This document shows positions 33,814 to 44,632 of a stretch of DNA of 64,000 nt, piece by piece. A program made the position numbers and the translations under genes. The notes under the pieces were generated by a model. That model saw nothing but the letters and a program-made list of their open reading frames with translations. It ran no database searches and was not told the DNA's origin. The first letter of the stretch is position 1. Each line of letters begins with the position of its first letter. The stretch spans positions 1-64,000 of the forward strand of contig JAUCYS010000002.1 in NCBI GenBank assembly GCA_030373505.1, written 5' to 3'. This DNA is from Parasphingorhabdus sp. GTDB taxonomy: Bacteria; Pseudomonadota; Alphaproteobacteria; Sphingomonadales; Sphingomonadaceae.

Positions 33814-34401
33814 ATGATTACGCTGATTTCGGCCAATTGGCTGCTCTATCTGATTGCATTGCTTATCGGTATCGTCACGGCCTTTGCGGTCTGGGCGGCA
33901 ACCGGCCGGGAAGCGTCCAACGTCGACACATTTACCGGCGATGACGGCCTGCTCGAGAAGGCCGGAGAACCGGTCCGTCCGGCGGAGCCGTCTCCCGAAC
34001 CGAGCGCGCCCGCAGCAGAAAAGCCGGCACCCCCGCCACCCGCGCCAAAAGCCATCGCCACACCCGCCGTCTCTGCGCCCAAGGCTGCAATCAAGCCTGC
34101 GGCACCGGCAGAAGCAGCGCCAGCGCCTGCGGGCAAGCCGAATATTCCTCCTGCCGTCGGCGAGCCCGACAATCTGCGCCTGATCAAGGGCGTGGGACCG
34201 AAGCTGAACACGCTGCTGAACAATCTGGGCGTCACGCGCTTTGACCAGATTGCCGAATGGAAAGAAGCGGAAATCACCGAGGTCGACCAGTATCTGGAAG
34301 GGTTCAGCGGACGGATCACCCGCGATGCGTGGATCGATCAGGCGAAGTTTCTGGCCAAGGACGATATCGCTGGATTCGAAAAGAAATACGGCAAGCTCTA
34401 G
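33814..34401 (+). CDS. Membrane-anchored helix-hairpin-helix protein
   Basis: N-terminal TM, Pro/Ala-rich linker, then DNLRLIKGVGPKLNTLLNNLGVTRFDQIAEW. Confidence 0.8.
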   Translation: MITLISANWLLYLIALLIGIVTAFAVWAATGREASNVDTFTGDDGLLEKAGEPVRPAEPSPEPSAPAAEKPAPPPPAPKAIATPAVSAPKAAIKPAAPAEAAPAPAGKPNIPPAVGEPDNLRLIKGVGPKLNTLLNNLGVTRFDQIAEWKEAEITEVDQYLEGFSGRITRDAWIDQAKFLAKDDIAGFEKKYGKL

Positions 34402-34410
34402 CGCCTGGCG

Positions 34411-35727
34411 TCAGTCCACATCGGGATTGCTGGCGCGGACGATCAGCTTGTCAATCTTGCGGCCGTCCATGTCGACAATCTCGAAGATCCAGTCCTGGTC
34501 TTCAAAGCTCTCGCCCTCCTCGGGCAGATGGCGCAGCTGCGCCAGCGCGTGGCCGGCAACCGTGGCATAGTCCCGGTCTTCTGACAGCCGGAGACTAAGC
34601 TTTTCGGCCAACGCATCGATTGCCATGGCACCGGAGACCAGAAAGCTGCCGTCGGCCCGCTCAATCAAGCTGCGCTGGGTCTTTTCATCCTGGTCGGAGA
34701 CAAATTCGCCAGCGATCGAGCTGAGCAGGTCATTGGGGGTCACGATGCCCTCGAAATGACCATATTCGTCGTGCACCAGGATCATCGGCACTTCGGTTTC
34801 GCGCAATATTTCCAGCACATCGAGTGCGTCGAGCTGGTCCGGCACCTTTTCCAGCGGACGCATCAGCTTGCGCAGGTCCAGTTCCTCGCCGCCCAGTTGC
34901 GCGGCGACGATATCGCGCGCCTGGACCACGCCGCGAATTTCGTCGACAGAATGTTCGGCGACGGGAAAACGGCTGTGCTGGGATTCCATCAGCAGCTTGT
35001 GAATATCCTCGCGCTGCGCATCGATGTCGAGCCAGTCGATCTCGGTCCGGGGCGTCATCACCTCGCGGATCGGCCGGTCCGCGAGGCGCACGACTCCGGC
35101 CATCACGGCGCGTTCATGTTCCTCGATCACGCCGGAGCGCGTCGCATCGGCGAACACCATCTGCAATTCTTCCGCGGTCACATGATTGATCTGCTCGCGC
35201 TTGATCCGCAATAGCCGGAAGATAAGGGCACTGCTATTGTCCAGCAGCCAGACCAAGGGCGCCGAGATACGGGCCAGCAATTCCATTGGCTGGGCCATGG
35301 CCAGCGCTATTCGTTCCGCAGAGCGCAAGGCGATCTGCTTGGGTACCAGTTCGCCAATCACCAGAGATGCGTAGGTGGTCAGGCCAATTACCACCGAAAA
35401 TCCGACCGTGCCGGACAGTTCGCGTCCCATCCCCAGCGCCTGCAAACGCTCCGCGACCGGGCCGCCAAGACTCGCTCCAGAAAAGGCACCGGCGACGATA
35501 CCGATCAGGGTGATGCCGATCTGGACGGTGGACAGGAATTTGCCCGGATCGCCGGCCAGGCGAAGCGCGGCTTTCGCTCGCCGGCTGCCCTGATCGGCCA
35601 GACTGTGCAGCTGCGCCTTGCGGGCGGACACGATGGCGAGTTCTGACATGGCAAATACGCCATTGATCAGCACCAGCAATATTATGATCGCGACATCAAA
35701 CCAGGGAAAGGGTGTCATATTGTCCAT
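34411..35727 (-). CDS. CNNM/CorC (hemolysin) family transporter
   Basis: DUF21 TM region, CBS domains (VMTPRTEIDWLDI), C-terminal CorC_HlyC domain. Confidence 0.92.
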   Translation of the reverse strand: MDNMTPFPWFDVAIIILLVLINGVFAMSELAIVSARKAQLHSLADQGSRRAKAALRLAGDPGKFLSTVQIGITLIGIVAGAFSGASLGGPVAERLQALGMGRELSGTVGFSVVIGLTTYASLVIGELVPKQIALRSAERIALAMAQPMELLARISAPLVWLLDNSSALIFRLLRIKREQINHVTAEELQMVFADATRSGVIEEHERAVMAGVVRLADRPIREVMTPRTEIDWLDIDAQREDIHKLLMESQHSRFPVAEHSVDEIRGVVQARDIVAAQLGGEELDLRKLMRPLEKVPDQLDALDVLEILRETEVPMILVHDEYGHFEGIVTPNDLLSSIAGEFVSDQDEKTQRSLIERADGSFLVSGAMAIDALAEKLSLRLSEDRDYATVAGHALAQLRHLPEEGESFEDQDWIFEIVDMDGRKIDKLIVRASNPDVD

Positions 35728-35884
35728 TGAAAGGGCGAAATGCCATTCGCCCCTTTAGCAGCAAGTTTTACAAAATCTCAAGTTTGCTGTCAGTCACCGT
35801 TCATTTAACTTGCGATAGGCGGAACCTTCGAGGCGACAGGACGTTATCCTGAGTCAACGAGAATACAAAAAAAGGGAAATCAAA

Positions 35885-36565
35885 ATGCGGATGAACAAAA
35901 TAATGGTTGCAGCGGCTTCGCTGAGCGCGCTGGCGCTTACCAGCGGCTGCGTTACCGATCCGGAAACCGGAAACCGGACCATTTCGAAGGCCGCTATCGG
36001 CGGTCTCGGCGGCGTGGTCGGCGGCTATCTGCTTGGCGACGTGCTCGGCGGACGCAACGACCGTACCGCGAAGATCGTCGGCGCCGGCCTTGGTGGCCTC
36101 GCCGGTGCAGGTATCGGCTATTATATGGACGAACAGGAAAAGAAGCTGCGCCAGCAAACCGCCGGAACCGGAATTGATGTCACCCGCGAAGGCGACAATC
36201 TGATCCTGAACATGCCATCGAACGTGACATTCCCGGTCGACAGCAGCGCGATTCAGCCGTCTTTCCAGACCACGCTGAGCAATGTTGCCAATACGCTTGC
36301 GCAATATGAGAAGAGCTATGTCGACGTGCTCGGCCATACCGACAGCACCGGCAGCGATGCCTATAACCAGGCGCTGTCCGAGCGGCGCGCCGAAGCGGTT
36401 GCCAATTTCCTGGCCAACAGCGGCGTCCAGCGCGCCCGTCTCGCAACCAAGGGCTATGGTGAAAGCCAGCCGATCGCGAGCAACGCCACCGAGGAAGGCC
36501 GCGCGGCCAACCGCCGGGTGGAAATCAAGATCGTCCCGATCACCGAAGACGATTTGAACAACTAA
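35885..36565 (+). CDS. OmpA family lipoprotein
   Basis: Lipobox LTSGC; glycine-zipper; LGHTDSTGSDAYNQALSERRAEAVANFL. Confidence 0.92.
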   Translation: MRMNKIMVAAASLSALALTSGCVTDPETGNRTISKAAIGGLGGVVGGYLLGDVLGGRNDRTAKIVGAGLGGLAGAGIGYYMDEQEKKLRQQTAGTGIDVTREGDNLILNMPSNVTFPVDSSAIQPSFQTTLSNVANTLAQYEKSYVDVLGHTDSTGSDAYNQALSERRAEAVANFLANSGVQRARLATKGYGESQPIASNATEEGRAANRRVEIKIVPITEDDLNN

Positions 36566-36632
36566 TTTAGCGCTTGCGCTGATCTGGTCATAACGGGCAT
36601 CCCCTGCAAAAATTTGCAGAGGATGCCCGGAT

Positions 36633-37400
36633 ATGACCACCCCCAATTTTTCCATCGACCTGACAGGACGCACCGCCATAGTGACGGGCGCGTCGGCTGG
36701 CATTGGACGGCGCTTTGCCAAGGTGCTGGCCGCCTGCGGTGCGAAGGTCGCCTGTACCGCACGCCGCAAGGACAGACTCGACGATCTGGTCGCCGAGATC
36801 AGGGTAGATGGCGGTACGGCGCAGGCCTTTGCGCTGGATGTACGCGACGCGGCGCAGCTGCAGGCGATCATTCCGGCCGTAACCGAGGCCCTGGGCCAGC
36901 CCGATATATTGGTGAACAACGCCGGAATCGTCGATGCGGAACATGCCACCCGGATGTCGATCGAGCTGATCGACGATGTTCTGGACACCAATTTGCGCAG
37001 CGTGTTCATCCTCTCGAACGAGTTTGCCCGCCCGCTGATCGCCCAGAAAACGCCCGGACGGATCGTCAATGTCGCGTCTATCGCAGCGATGAGCTATAGT
37101 GGCGGCGGCGCCGCTCTCTATTCGACGACCAAGGCCGGCGTGGTTCGAATAACCGAAACACTGGCGGTCGAATGGTCAAAATTTCATATCAATGTGAATG
37201 GCATCGCACCCGGCCTTTTCGCCACCGACATGGCCGATGGCATGATCGAGCGTGCCGGCGACTTTTCCGTCCATTTCCCGCGCAAGCGAGTGGCGCAACC
37301 GGAACAGATGGACAGCACCCTGCTCTATCTGGTGTCGCCGTCGTCGGATGCGGTCACCGGTACCGTGATCAAGATCGACGATGGCCAGGGGTCGCGCTAG
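36633..37400 (+). CDS. SDR family oxidoreductase
   Basis: TAIVTGASAGIGRRFAKVL; NNAGIVD; YSTTKAGVVRITETLA. Confidence 0.92.
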   Translation: MTTPNFSIDLTGRTAIVTGASAGIGRRFAKVLAACGAKVACTARRKDRLDDLVAEIRVDGGTAQAFALDVRDAAQLQAIIPAVTEALGQPDILVNNAGIVDAEHATRMSIELIDDVLDTNLRSVFILSNEFARPLIAQKTPGRIVNVASIAAMSYSGGGAALYSTTKAGVVRITETLAVEWSKFHINVNGIAPGLFATDMADGMIERAGDFSVHFPRKRVAQPEQMDSTLLYLVSPSSDAVTGTVIKIDDGQGSR

Positions 37401-37409
37401 GGCGCGGCT

Positions 37410-38642
37410 CTAGACCAGCTCGCCCCTGAGCAGTTTCGGCAGGTCGCCCGTTTCGCCCTTGGCCTCGGCCATGAACTGCGCCTTGAGCGGCGGGATTCGC
37501 TGGACAAGGCCAATGCCCATGCGCCGGATTTTGGAAGAGGCCTCTCCCGGCAGGCCGAACAGGCGAGTCAGCAGATCGGTCGCGGCAGAGACCATCATAT
37601 TGTCGAGGCTGCGCCAGCGGTCATAACGAGCGAGTATCTGGGCGTCGCCGAGATCGAGGCCGGTGCGCGCGCCCTCGACCAGACATTCGGTCAGCGCCGC
37701 CACGTCGCGCAGGCCGAGATTGAGCCCCTGCCCGGCGATCGGATGGATGCCGTGACCGGCATCGCCGATCAGCACCAGCCGCTGTGCGGTCAGATGCGAG
37801 CTGTGGTGAAAGCCCAGCGGATAGGTCGCGCGGTCGGTGAGCAGCTCGATTGCGCCCAGAAAACCGCCGGTCTTCTTGCCCATTTCCGCAACAAACGCGC
37901 GCTTGTTGATTTTGGCAAAGGCGGGACCGTCCTTGCGGGACACGGTCCATACCACCGCCGAGCGGTGCCTGCCGTCCTCATCATCCAGCATCGGCAGGAG
38001 AGCGAACGGACCGGGCGGAAAGAACAGCTCATAGGCGGTGTTGCCGTGCGGCTTTTCGTGGGCGATCTTGCAGACAATCGCGCTGTGGTCATATTGCCAG
38101 TGCGCCATGATGATCCCCGCTTCCTCGCGCATCCGGCTGCCGCGGCCGTCGGCGGCGACCAGCAGCGGCGCGGACAGCTGCTCGCCATTTTCGAGCGTGA
38201 CATCGACCCGGTGGACGCCGCGGTCACAGGAAGCGACCTGCGTCGACAGGTGCAGGCTGATCGCATCGTGCGCCTGAACCGCCTCGAACAGAAGCCGGCG
38301 AAGCACGGCATTTTCGACCATGATCCCCATCGGGCCCTCGCCCTCGCCGGGCACAAAGTCGAGCGTGCCCGGTTTCAGCCCGTCATTGACCAGGATCTTT
38401 TCGATATCGCAGCCTTCCGGCCGCAGCTTTTCGGCCAGGCCGATCGCATCGAACATCTTCCAGCTGGCGCTGTTGATCGCGGATACCCGGGCATCATTTT
38501 GCGGATTGGTCAGATCGTCCGGGTCGGCCCGGTCGATAACCGCCACCTGAAGACCATGAGCTGCCAGCGTAAGCGCCTGGGTCAGGCCGATCATGCCCCC
38601 TCCCAATATGATGATATCGCTGTTCCGAGAATCAATACCCAT
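37410..38642 (-). CDS. UbiH/UbiF/COQ6-type FAD-dependent hydroxylase
   Basis: DIIILGGGMIGLTQALTLAAHG; LVAADGRGSRMREEAGI; LIGDAGHGIHPIAGQGLNLGLRD. Confidence 0.92.
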   Translation of the reverse strand: MGIDSRNSDIIILGGGMIGLTQALTLAAHGLQVAVIDRADPDDLTNPQNDARVSAINSASWKMFDAIGLAEKLRPEGCDIEKILVNDGLKPGTLDFVPGEGEGPMGIMVENAVLRRLLFEAVQAHDAISLHLSTQVASCDRGVHRVDVTLENGEQLSAPLLVAADGRGSRMREEAGIIMAHWQYDHSAIVCKIAHEKPHGNTAYELFFPPGPFALLPMLDDEDGRHRSAVVWTVSRKDGPAFAKINKRAFVAEMGKKTGGFLGAIELLTDRATYPLGFHHSSHLTAQRLVLIGDAGHGIHPIAGQGLNLGLRDVAALTECLVEGARTGLDLGDAQILARYDRWRSLDNMMVSAATDLLTRLFGLPGEASSKIRRMGIGLVQRIPPLKAQFMAEAKGETGDLPKLLRGELV

Positions 38643-38777
38643 GAAGACCGCCTTTCCGAGCCGCAAATCTATCAACTAGTTAGGCATCGGCGGCGGTGAA
38701 GGAAAGGCAAATCCGGTAAAATAACGCCAAGAAACTTGACGGCGAGTCCCGGATTCGCGCAAAGGAGCGGATAGTTA

Positions 38778-41126
38778 ATGCGCGCCTGCGGCTGGGGTGA
38801 CGCACGGGAGTATATGATGGCGCAAAAAGCCAATGAAGCGAACTGGCGCGAGATCATGCGCCTCAGCCTGCTGCGCAGCGGGGCCCTGATCGGGGCCATC
38901 GCGATCTTTCTGGCGACCATATTCCTGTTGCTGGCACTGGCCAGCTATTCGCCCAGCGATCCGTCGTTCAGCACCTCCGCTGGCAGCGTCGACCATAATT
39001 GGATGGGGATTTTCGGATCCTATCTGTCCGACCTGCTGCTGCTGCTGATCGGTCTCCCCGTCGTGCTGTTCCTGCCACTGCTGCTGCTGCTGGCGAACCG
39101 GCTGTGGCGCGATATTCCGCAGCCCGGCTGGAAGCAGCAGCTGCTCTGGTGCCTGCTCGCCGCGTTGCTGGTCGGTACCGGTCTCGCCCTGTGGTTCCCG
39201 GAACCGCAGATGGAATTGCCCTCCGGTCTGGGCGGGCTTGCCAGCATGCTGCTGGCCAATGGTATCAGTGCCGGCCTCACCGCCGTGTCTGCGAGCTGGA
39301 GCGGCCTGATTTCCGGTATATTGATCGCGCTGACGCTGACCGCCGGCCTCACGCTCGGCTATTTCAGCCTGCGGCTCGACAAGCCGCTGTTCTCCGGCGC
39401 GTCCTTCAAGCTGCCCGAGGTCAAAAGCCCATTCGCCCAGAAAGACGACGATCTGGTGATTGAGCCGGAACGGGCCAGCAAGGCCAAGGCCAAGCCGGAG
39501 CCCGCTCCCCGCAAATCGGTACAGCCCGACAACCGGCCACCGCCGGAGATCAGCGACCGGGCGCTGCCGCCGAAGAAAGCCGGTGTCAGCAAGGCCAAAC
39601 AGGGCGATTTCTTCGGGCCCTATGTGCTGCCGCCGCTCGACCTGCTGACCCCAGCGCCCGAGCAGAACAACAATGTGATCGACAAGGCCGGGCTGGAGCG
39701 CAACGCGCGGCTGCTGGAATCGGTGCTCGACGATTTTCACGTCAAGGGCACGATCAACGCGGTCCGCCCGGGCCCTGTGGTTACCATGTACGAGCTGGAA
39801 CCGGCGCCGGGCATCAAGGCAAGCCGCGTCATCCAGCTGGCCGAGGATATCGCCCGCAACATGTCGGCGCTGTCGGCCCGCGTCGCTGCCATTCCCGGCC
39901 GCACCGTGATGGGCATCGAACTGCCCAACGCCAATCGCGAGATGGTGGTGCTGCACGAGATGGTCGGCAGCGACAGTTTCGCCGAACAGACCGGCAAGCT
40001 GCCGATCATCCTGGGCAAGAATATCTCCGGCGATCCGGTGATCGCCGATCTCGCGCCGATGCCGCATCTGCTGGTCGCGGGCACCACCGGTTCGGGTAAA
40101 TCGGTCGGCCTGAACTGCATGATCCTGTCTTTGCTCTACCGGCTGACGCCCGACGAGTGCAAGATGATCATGATCGATCCGAAGATGCTGGAACTCAGCA
40201 CCTATGACGATATTCCGCATCTCTTGTCGCCGGTGGTGACCGAGCCGGCCAAAGCGATCCGGGCGCTGAAATGGGCGGTCGAGCAGATGGAAGAGCGCTA
40301 CCGGATGATGTCCTCGCTGTCCGTGCGCAATCTTGCCAATTATAACGAGAAGGTTAAGGCCGCCAAGGCAAAGGGCCAGCCGCTCGGACGCCGGGTGCAG
40401 ACCGGCTATGACCCCGAAACCTCGCGTCCGATCTACGAGGAAGAGCAGCTCGATTATGAAGTGCTGCCGCAGATCGTGATCATCGTCGACGAGCTGGCTG
40501 ACCTGATGATGACGGCGGGCAAGGAAGTCGAATTCCTGATCCAGCGGCTGGCGCAAAAGGCGCGCGCCGCGGGCATCCATCTGATCATGGCGACGCAGCG
40601 GCCATCGGTCGACGTCATCACCGGCGTGATCAAGGCCAACCTGCCGACGCGGATCAGCTTCCATGTTACCTCCAAGATCGATTCCCGGACCATCCTTGGC
40701 GAACAGGGAGCGGAACAGCTGCTCGGCAAGGGCGACATGCTGTATATGCCGGGCGGCAAGCAGCTGACCCGTGTGCACGGGCCCTTTGTCTCCGATGACG
40801 AAGTGCGCAGGGTCGCCGACCACTGGCGCTCGCAGGGACAGCCGGACTATATTCAGGCGGTCACCGAGGAACCGGAGGACGGCAGCTTTGCGCTGGACGG
40901 CGCGGACCTGAGCGACAGCAAGGAAGACCGGCAATATACGCAGGCCTGCCAGATCGTCTTTGAAAGCCAGAAGGTTTCGACCAGCTGGCTGCAGCGGCAG
41001 CTCCGGATCGGCTATAACACCGCCGCCCGGATCATCGACCGGATGGAGGAGGACGGGTTCATCACCCCGCCCAACCATATCGGCCGCCGGGAAGTGCTGC
41101 GCGACCAGCATGGCGAACCGCTCTAG
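38778..41126 (+). CDS. ftsK: DNA translocase FtsK/SpoIIIE (start may be 38814)
   Basis: N-terminal TM bundle; LLVAGTTGSGKSVGLNCMILSLLYR; C-terminal gamma winged-helix domain. Confidence 0.96.
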   Translation: MRACGWGDAREYMMAQKANEANWREIMRLSLLRSGALIGAIAIFLATIFLLLALASYSPSDPSFSTSAGSVDHNWMGIFGSYLSDLLLLLIGLPVVLFLPLLLLLANRLWRDIPQPGWKQQLLWCLLAALLVGTGLALWFPEPQMELPSGLGGLASMLLANGISAGLTAVSASWSGLISGILIALTLTAGLTLGYFSLRLDKPLFSGASFKLPEVKSPFAQKDDDLVIEPERASKAKAKPEPAPRKSVQPDNRPPPEISDRALPPKKAGVSKAKQGDFFGPYVLPPLDLLTPAPEQNNNVIDKAGLERNARLLESVLDDFHVKGTINAVRPGPVVTMYELEPAPGIKASRVIQLAEDIARNMSALSARVAAIPGRTVMGIELPNANREMVVLHEMVGSDSFAEQTGKLPIILGKNISGDPVIADLAPMPHLLVAGTTGSGKSVGLNCMILSLLYRLTPDECKMIMIDPKMLELSTYDDIPHLLSPVVTEPAKAIRALKWAVEQMEERYRMMSSLSVRNLANYNEKVKAAKAKGQPLGRRVQTGYDPETSRPIYEEEQLDYEVLPQIVIIVDELADLMMTAGKEVEFLIQRLAQKARAAGIHLIMATQRPSVDVITGVIKANLPTRISFHVTSKIDSRTILGEQGAEQLLGKGDMLYMPGGKQLTRVHGPFVSDDEVRRVADHWRSQGQPDYIQAVTEEPEDGSFALDGADLSDSKEDRQYTQACQIVFESQKVSTSWLQRQLRIGYNTAARIIDRMEEDGFITPPNHIGRREVLRDQHGEPL

Positions 41127-41220
41127 CGGCGAAATCTCGCGGCTTTCCTGACAGAGTGATTAAGCCATCATTCAATCGCCACCGTCTAGGCGGGCGTCTA
41201 GTTAATCTGGAGTTTTATTA

Positions 41221-41850
41221 ATGTTGAAATATGGTTTCGCCCTGATCGCTGCACCGCTGGCCCTGACCGCCAGCCTGCCTGCCACTGCACAGCAAAGTCC
41301 GACCGACAGCCTGTCGAAAATCTCGAACCATTTGCGGTCGATGTCGACGATGACCGCGAATTTCACCCAGACCGATCGCAGCGGCCAGATGCTGACCGGC
41401 AAGCTCACCATCAAGCAGCCCGGCAAGATCCGCTTTGAATATCAGAAAGATGCCAATCTGCTGATCGTCGGGGACGGCAAGGCGCTGACGCTGATCGACT
41501 ATGATGTGAACCAGGTCCAGCGCTGGCCGATCAGCAACAGCCCGCTGTCGGCTCTGCTCAATCCGGAGCGCGACCTGTCCAAATATGGCAAGATCATTCC
41601 GACTCGCAATCCGGCGGTGCTGAGCGTCGAGGTCAGCGATCCGAAGCGGCCCGAATATGGCGTGATCACGATGGTTTTCACCAAGAAACCCGGCGCGCCC
41701 GGCGGGCTGAGCCTCGACGGCTGGGTTTCGCTCGATTCGAAAAACAATCGCACATCGATCCGGCTTTCGAACCAGAAATTTGGCGCGCAGGTGTCGAACA
41801 GCACCTTCAACTGGGATGATCCGCGGCGGAAAAGTCGCGGCAAGCGGTGA
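41221..41850 (+). CDS. lolA: Outer-membrane lipoprotein carrier protein LolA
   Basis: Signal peptide; MSTMTANFTQTDRSGQMLTGKLTIKQPGKIRFEYQ. Confidence 0.9.
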   Translation: MLKYGFALIAAPLALTASLPATAQQSPTDSLSKISNHLRSMSTMTANFTQTDRSGQMLTGKLTIKQPGKIRFEYQKDANLLIVGDGKALTLIDYDVNQVQRWPISNSPLSALLNPERDLSKYGKIIPTRNPAVLSVEVSDPKRPEYGVITMVFTKKPGAPGGLSLDGWVSLDSKNNRTSIRLSNQKFGAQVSNSTFNWDDPRRKSRGKR

Positions 41851-41899
41851 ACCGAGACAGGGCGCCGATCAGCAGAACGCGATATAGTTTCCGTTCATA

Positions 41900-42060
41900 T
41901 TCCCGACAGAAACGCGGGACTATAACCAAATACAGGATGAAGAAAGGCAGTCAGGTTTTCCCCCTGTTACCTGACACAACAAGTTCTTTCTCATCTTTTG
42001 CGTGACGAACGCGAGTTAGCCCCCACCTCCCAAATGCCCCCGGAGGTGGGGGTTTTTCTT
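41900..42060 (+). ncRNA. Candidate small RNA with two C-rich-loop hairpins
   Basis: Hairpin 41950-41975 (GTCAGGT-tttccccctgtt-ACCTGAC) followed by terminator 42020-42057; 288-bp gap between lolA and xth. 5' end not determined. Confidence 0.35.
42020..42057 (+). terminator. Strong rho-independent terminator
   Basis: CCCCCACCTCC-caaatgccccc-GGAGGTGGGGG-TTTTT. Confidence 0.9.
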
Positions 42061-42138
42061 TTTCCGGCGAGAATTTTCCCCACCGCGCCCTTTGCTTTGG
42101 GCTTGGGTTTCTCTGCATGCGTGGCTATCAGACTCGCC

Positions 42139-42933
42139 ATGAGTGATAGCCTTAAAATCGTCAGCTGGAATATCAACAGCATCCGCGCCCGTCTCGACAT
42201 CGTCGAACGCTTCCTGACCGAGGAAGCGCCGGACATATTGTGCCTGCAGGAAACCAAGGTCCGCAATGAACAATTTCCCGAAGGGATGTTCCGGCGGCTT
42301 GGCTATAATCACATGATCCTGAACGGCCAGCCGATGCACCATGGCGTTGCGATCATCAGCCGGGTGCCGCTGCACAAGGACGAACGGTTTGACTGGCAGG
42401 ACAATGGCGAGGCCCGGCATGTCGGCGCGGTGCTGCAAAATGGCGTGCGGATCGAGAATGTCTATATTCCCGCCGGCGGCGAGATTCCGGATCGCGAGCT
42501 CAATCCGAAATTTGGCCAGAAGCTCGATTTCTTTGGCCGGATGACCGAATGGTCGAAGAATCTTAAGGAACCAACGATCCTGATGGGCGACTTCAACGTC
42601 GCGCCGCTCGAATCCGACGTCTGGAGCCACAAGGCGCTGATCAAGGTGGTCAGCCATACGCAGATCGAGATCGACCATCTCTACGCGATGCGCGATGCGC
42701 ACGGCTGGGTGGATGTCGGCCGCAAGCTGATTCCCGATCCCGAGCGGCTGTTTACCTGGTGGAGCTATCGCGCCAAGGACTGGCGTCTGTCCGACAAGGG
42801 ACGGCGGCTCGACCATGTCTGGGTCAGCCCGGAACTGGCGGACAAGGCGAAGAGCCATGTCGTGCTGGAGGATGCCCGCAGCTGGGGCAAGCCGTCGGAT
42901 CATGCGCCATTGATCACGGAATTCGAATTTTGA
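42139..42933 (+). CDS. xth: Exodeoxyribonuclease III
   Basis: [53 protein letters not shown]...[10 protein letters not shown]. Confidence 0.95.
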   Translation: MSDSLKIVSWNINSIRARLDIVERFLTEEAPDILCLQETKVRNEQFPEGMFRRLGYNHMILNGQPMHHGVAIISRVPLHKDERFDWQDNGEARHVGAVLQNGVRIENVYIPAGGEIPDRELNPKFGQKLDFFGRMTEWSKNLKEPTILMGDFNVAPLESDVWSHKALIKVVSHTQIEIDHLYAMRDAHGWVDVGRKLIPDPERLFTWWSYRAKDWRLSDKGRRLDHVWVSPELADKAKSHVVLEDARSWGKPSDHAPLITEFEF

Positions 42934-44027
42934 ACGCAGCGCCTCATGACGGGGGCCGTACGGTAGGTGAGGCCGACAAGGCAGCGGCGCGCCGCGCGGC
43001 CCGCGCGATCGATGCGCTGCGCCGGGGCTGGCCGATCGGCGTCGAGGCGAGCGGCGAGCGGCTCCATCTGCTGCCGGTCGAGACCGGCGCGCTGGAACAA
43101 GCCCTGCCCGCCTCCGGCAATGTGTCGCTGCTGATCTCGGCGAGCCGGGCCGATACGCTGAAACTGCTCAACCAGCGCGCTGCTGCCGACCCGACCCTGC
43201 CGATCCAGATCGGCTTGCCCGCGCCAGTGACCGCGGCAGAAATCATCACCATCGTCGATCCGGTGCTCGACATGCAATATCCGATGAAGGGCCCGTTTCA
43301 GAGCGAGCCGCTGAGCAATCCTGCGGCCGCCACGGCGGCGATGGAACTGGCGCGCCATGCGGCATTGCTGCCCGCCTTCCTGATCGTCGACGAGGCCGAG
43401 GATATGATCCGGGCGGAGGATGTCGCGGCCTATGCCGATTCCAGCGCGCTGACGATCAGCGCCCATGCCCGGCTGCCGGTCGCGGCCAATAGCGAGGCGC
43501 ATATCTACGGCTTTCGCAGCGATGCCGATGCCACCGATCATATCGCGCTGGTGGTGGGCAAGCGCGACGAGAGCACACCGGTGGTGCGGCTGCACAGCGA
43601 ATGTTTGACCGGCGATGTGCTGGGCAGCCTGAAATGCGACTGCGGCCCGCAGCTGCACGCCGCGCTCGACCAGATGGCCGAGGCCAGCTGGGGGGTTCTT
43701 CTCTACCTAAGGCAGGAAGGGCGCGGCATCGGGCTGATCAACAAGCTGCGCGCCTATGCCCTGCAGGATCAGGGCTTTGACACGGTCGATGCCAACCAGC
43801 GGCTCGGCTTTGCCATCGACGCGCGCGATTTCTCGACGGCCGCGCGGATGCTCGACCTGCTCAATGTCCCGAAGGTCCGGCTGATGACCAACAATCCGGA
43901 AAAAGTGGAAGGACTGGAAGCATGCGGCGTGATCGTGGAAGAGCGCCTGCCGGTGAAGATTGCGGCCAATCCGCACAATGAATTCTATCTGGATACGAAA
44001 AGGGACCGGACAGGGCACCAGTTGTAG
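42930..44027 (+). CDS. ribA: GTP cyclohydrolase II (TTG start overlapping the xth stop)
   Basis: [79 protein letters not shown]. Confidence 0.93.
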   Translation: MNAAPHDGGRTVGEADKAAARRAARAIDALRRGWPIGVEASGERLHLLPVETGALEQALPASGNVSLLISASRADTLKLLNQRAAADPTLPIQIGLPAPVTAAEIITIVDPVLDMQYPMKGPFQSEPLSNPAAATAAMELARHAALLPAFLIVDEAEDMIRAEDVAAYADSSALTISAHARLPVAANSEAHIYGFRSDADATDHIALVVGKRDESTPVVRLHSECLTGDVLGSLKCDCGPQLHAALDQMAEASWGVLLYLRQEGRGIGLINKLRAYALQDQGFDTVDANQRLGFAIDARDFSTAARMLDLLNVPKVRLMTNNPEKVEGLEACGVIVEERLPVKIAANPHNEFYLDTKRDRTGHQL

Positions 44028-44030
44028 CAG

Positions 44031-44591
44031 TCATTCACGACCGATTCCCCGGCAGAACAGGTCGACCAGCAAGGTGACGCGGACTTGCGCCTCGTCGCCG
44101 GTCTCGGCATGTTCCAGAATTCCGTTGACCGACTGGATCAGAACGCTGGCGAGCTGTTCCGCCTGACCCTCGTCCCCGACGCGCCCCGCGATCAGTTCGG
44201 CGACAAGCGCGTGAAACCGGTCGTTCGCCGCCAGTATCACGCCTCCGCAGATCCGGTTTTTCTCGTTGATCAGTTCCCGTCCAAATTCCGACGCGTGCAG
44301 GAGCTCATAGACCCAGCCAACGCGCGCGTTGATCACGCTCGACAGGCGGTCTTCCCACCCGTTTTCCGCAGCAAAGGCTGCCATGACGTCATTATAGACG
44401 CGGGCGTTCATCCGCTCGCTGAGCGCTTTGAAGACGTCCTCCTTGTTGGAGAAATGCTTGTAGAGGGAGGTCCTGGAAATGCCTGCAGCCTCCGCTATGT
44501 CGGCCATGGCGGTTTTGGCAAAGCCGTGGCGATTGAACTGCTCCAGCGCCCCCTCGAGCAGTCGGTTTCTGGTGGATGAAGTGGAGATCAT
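44031..44591 (-). CDS. TetR family transcriptional regulator
   Basis: RNRLLEGALEQFNRHGFAKTAMADIAEAAGISRTSLYKHFSNKEDVFKAL. Confidence 0.93.
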   Translation of the reverse strand: MISTSSTRNRLLEGALEQFNRHGFAKTAMADIAEAAGISRTSLYKHFSNKEDVFKALSERMNARVYNDVMAAFAAENGWEDRLSSVINARVGWVYELLHASEFGRELINEKNRICGGVILAANDRFHALVAELIAGRVGDEGQAEQLASVLIQSVNGILEHAETGDEAQVRVTLLVDLFCRGIGRE

Positions 44592-44632
44592 GGAAATATG
44601 TTTACAGAATGAACTATATATGTCAATAATGT

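Noticed and set aside
38775-41111. 778-aa minus-strand ORF antisense to ftsK
   Set aside because: Almost exactly mirrors ftsK; composition typical of antisense of GC-rich genes.
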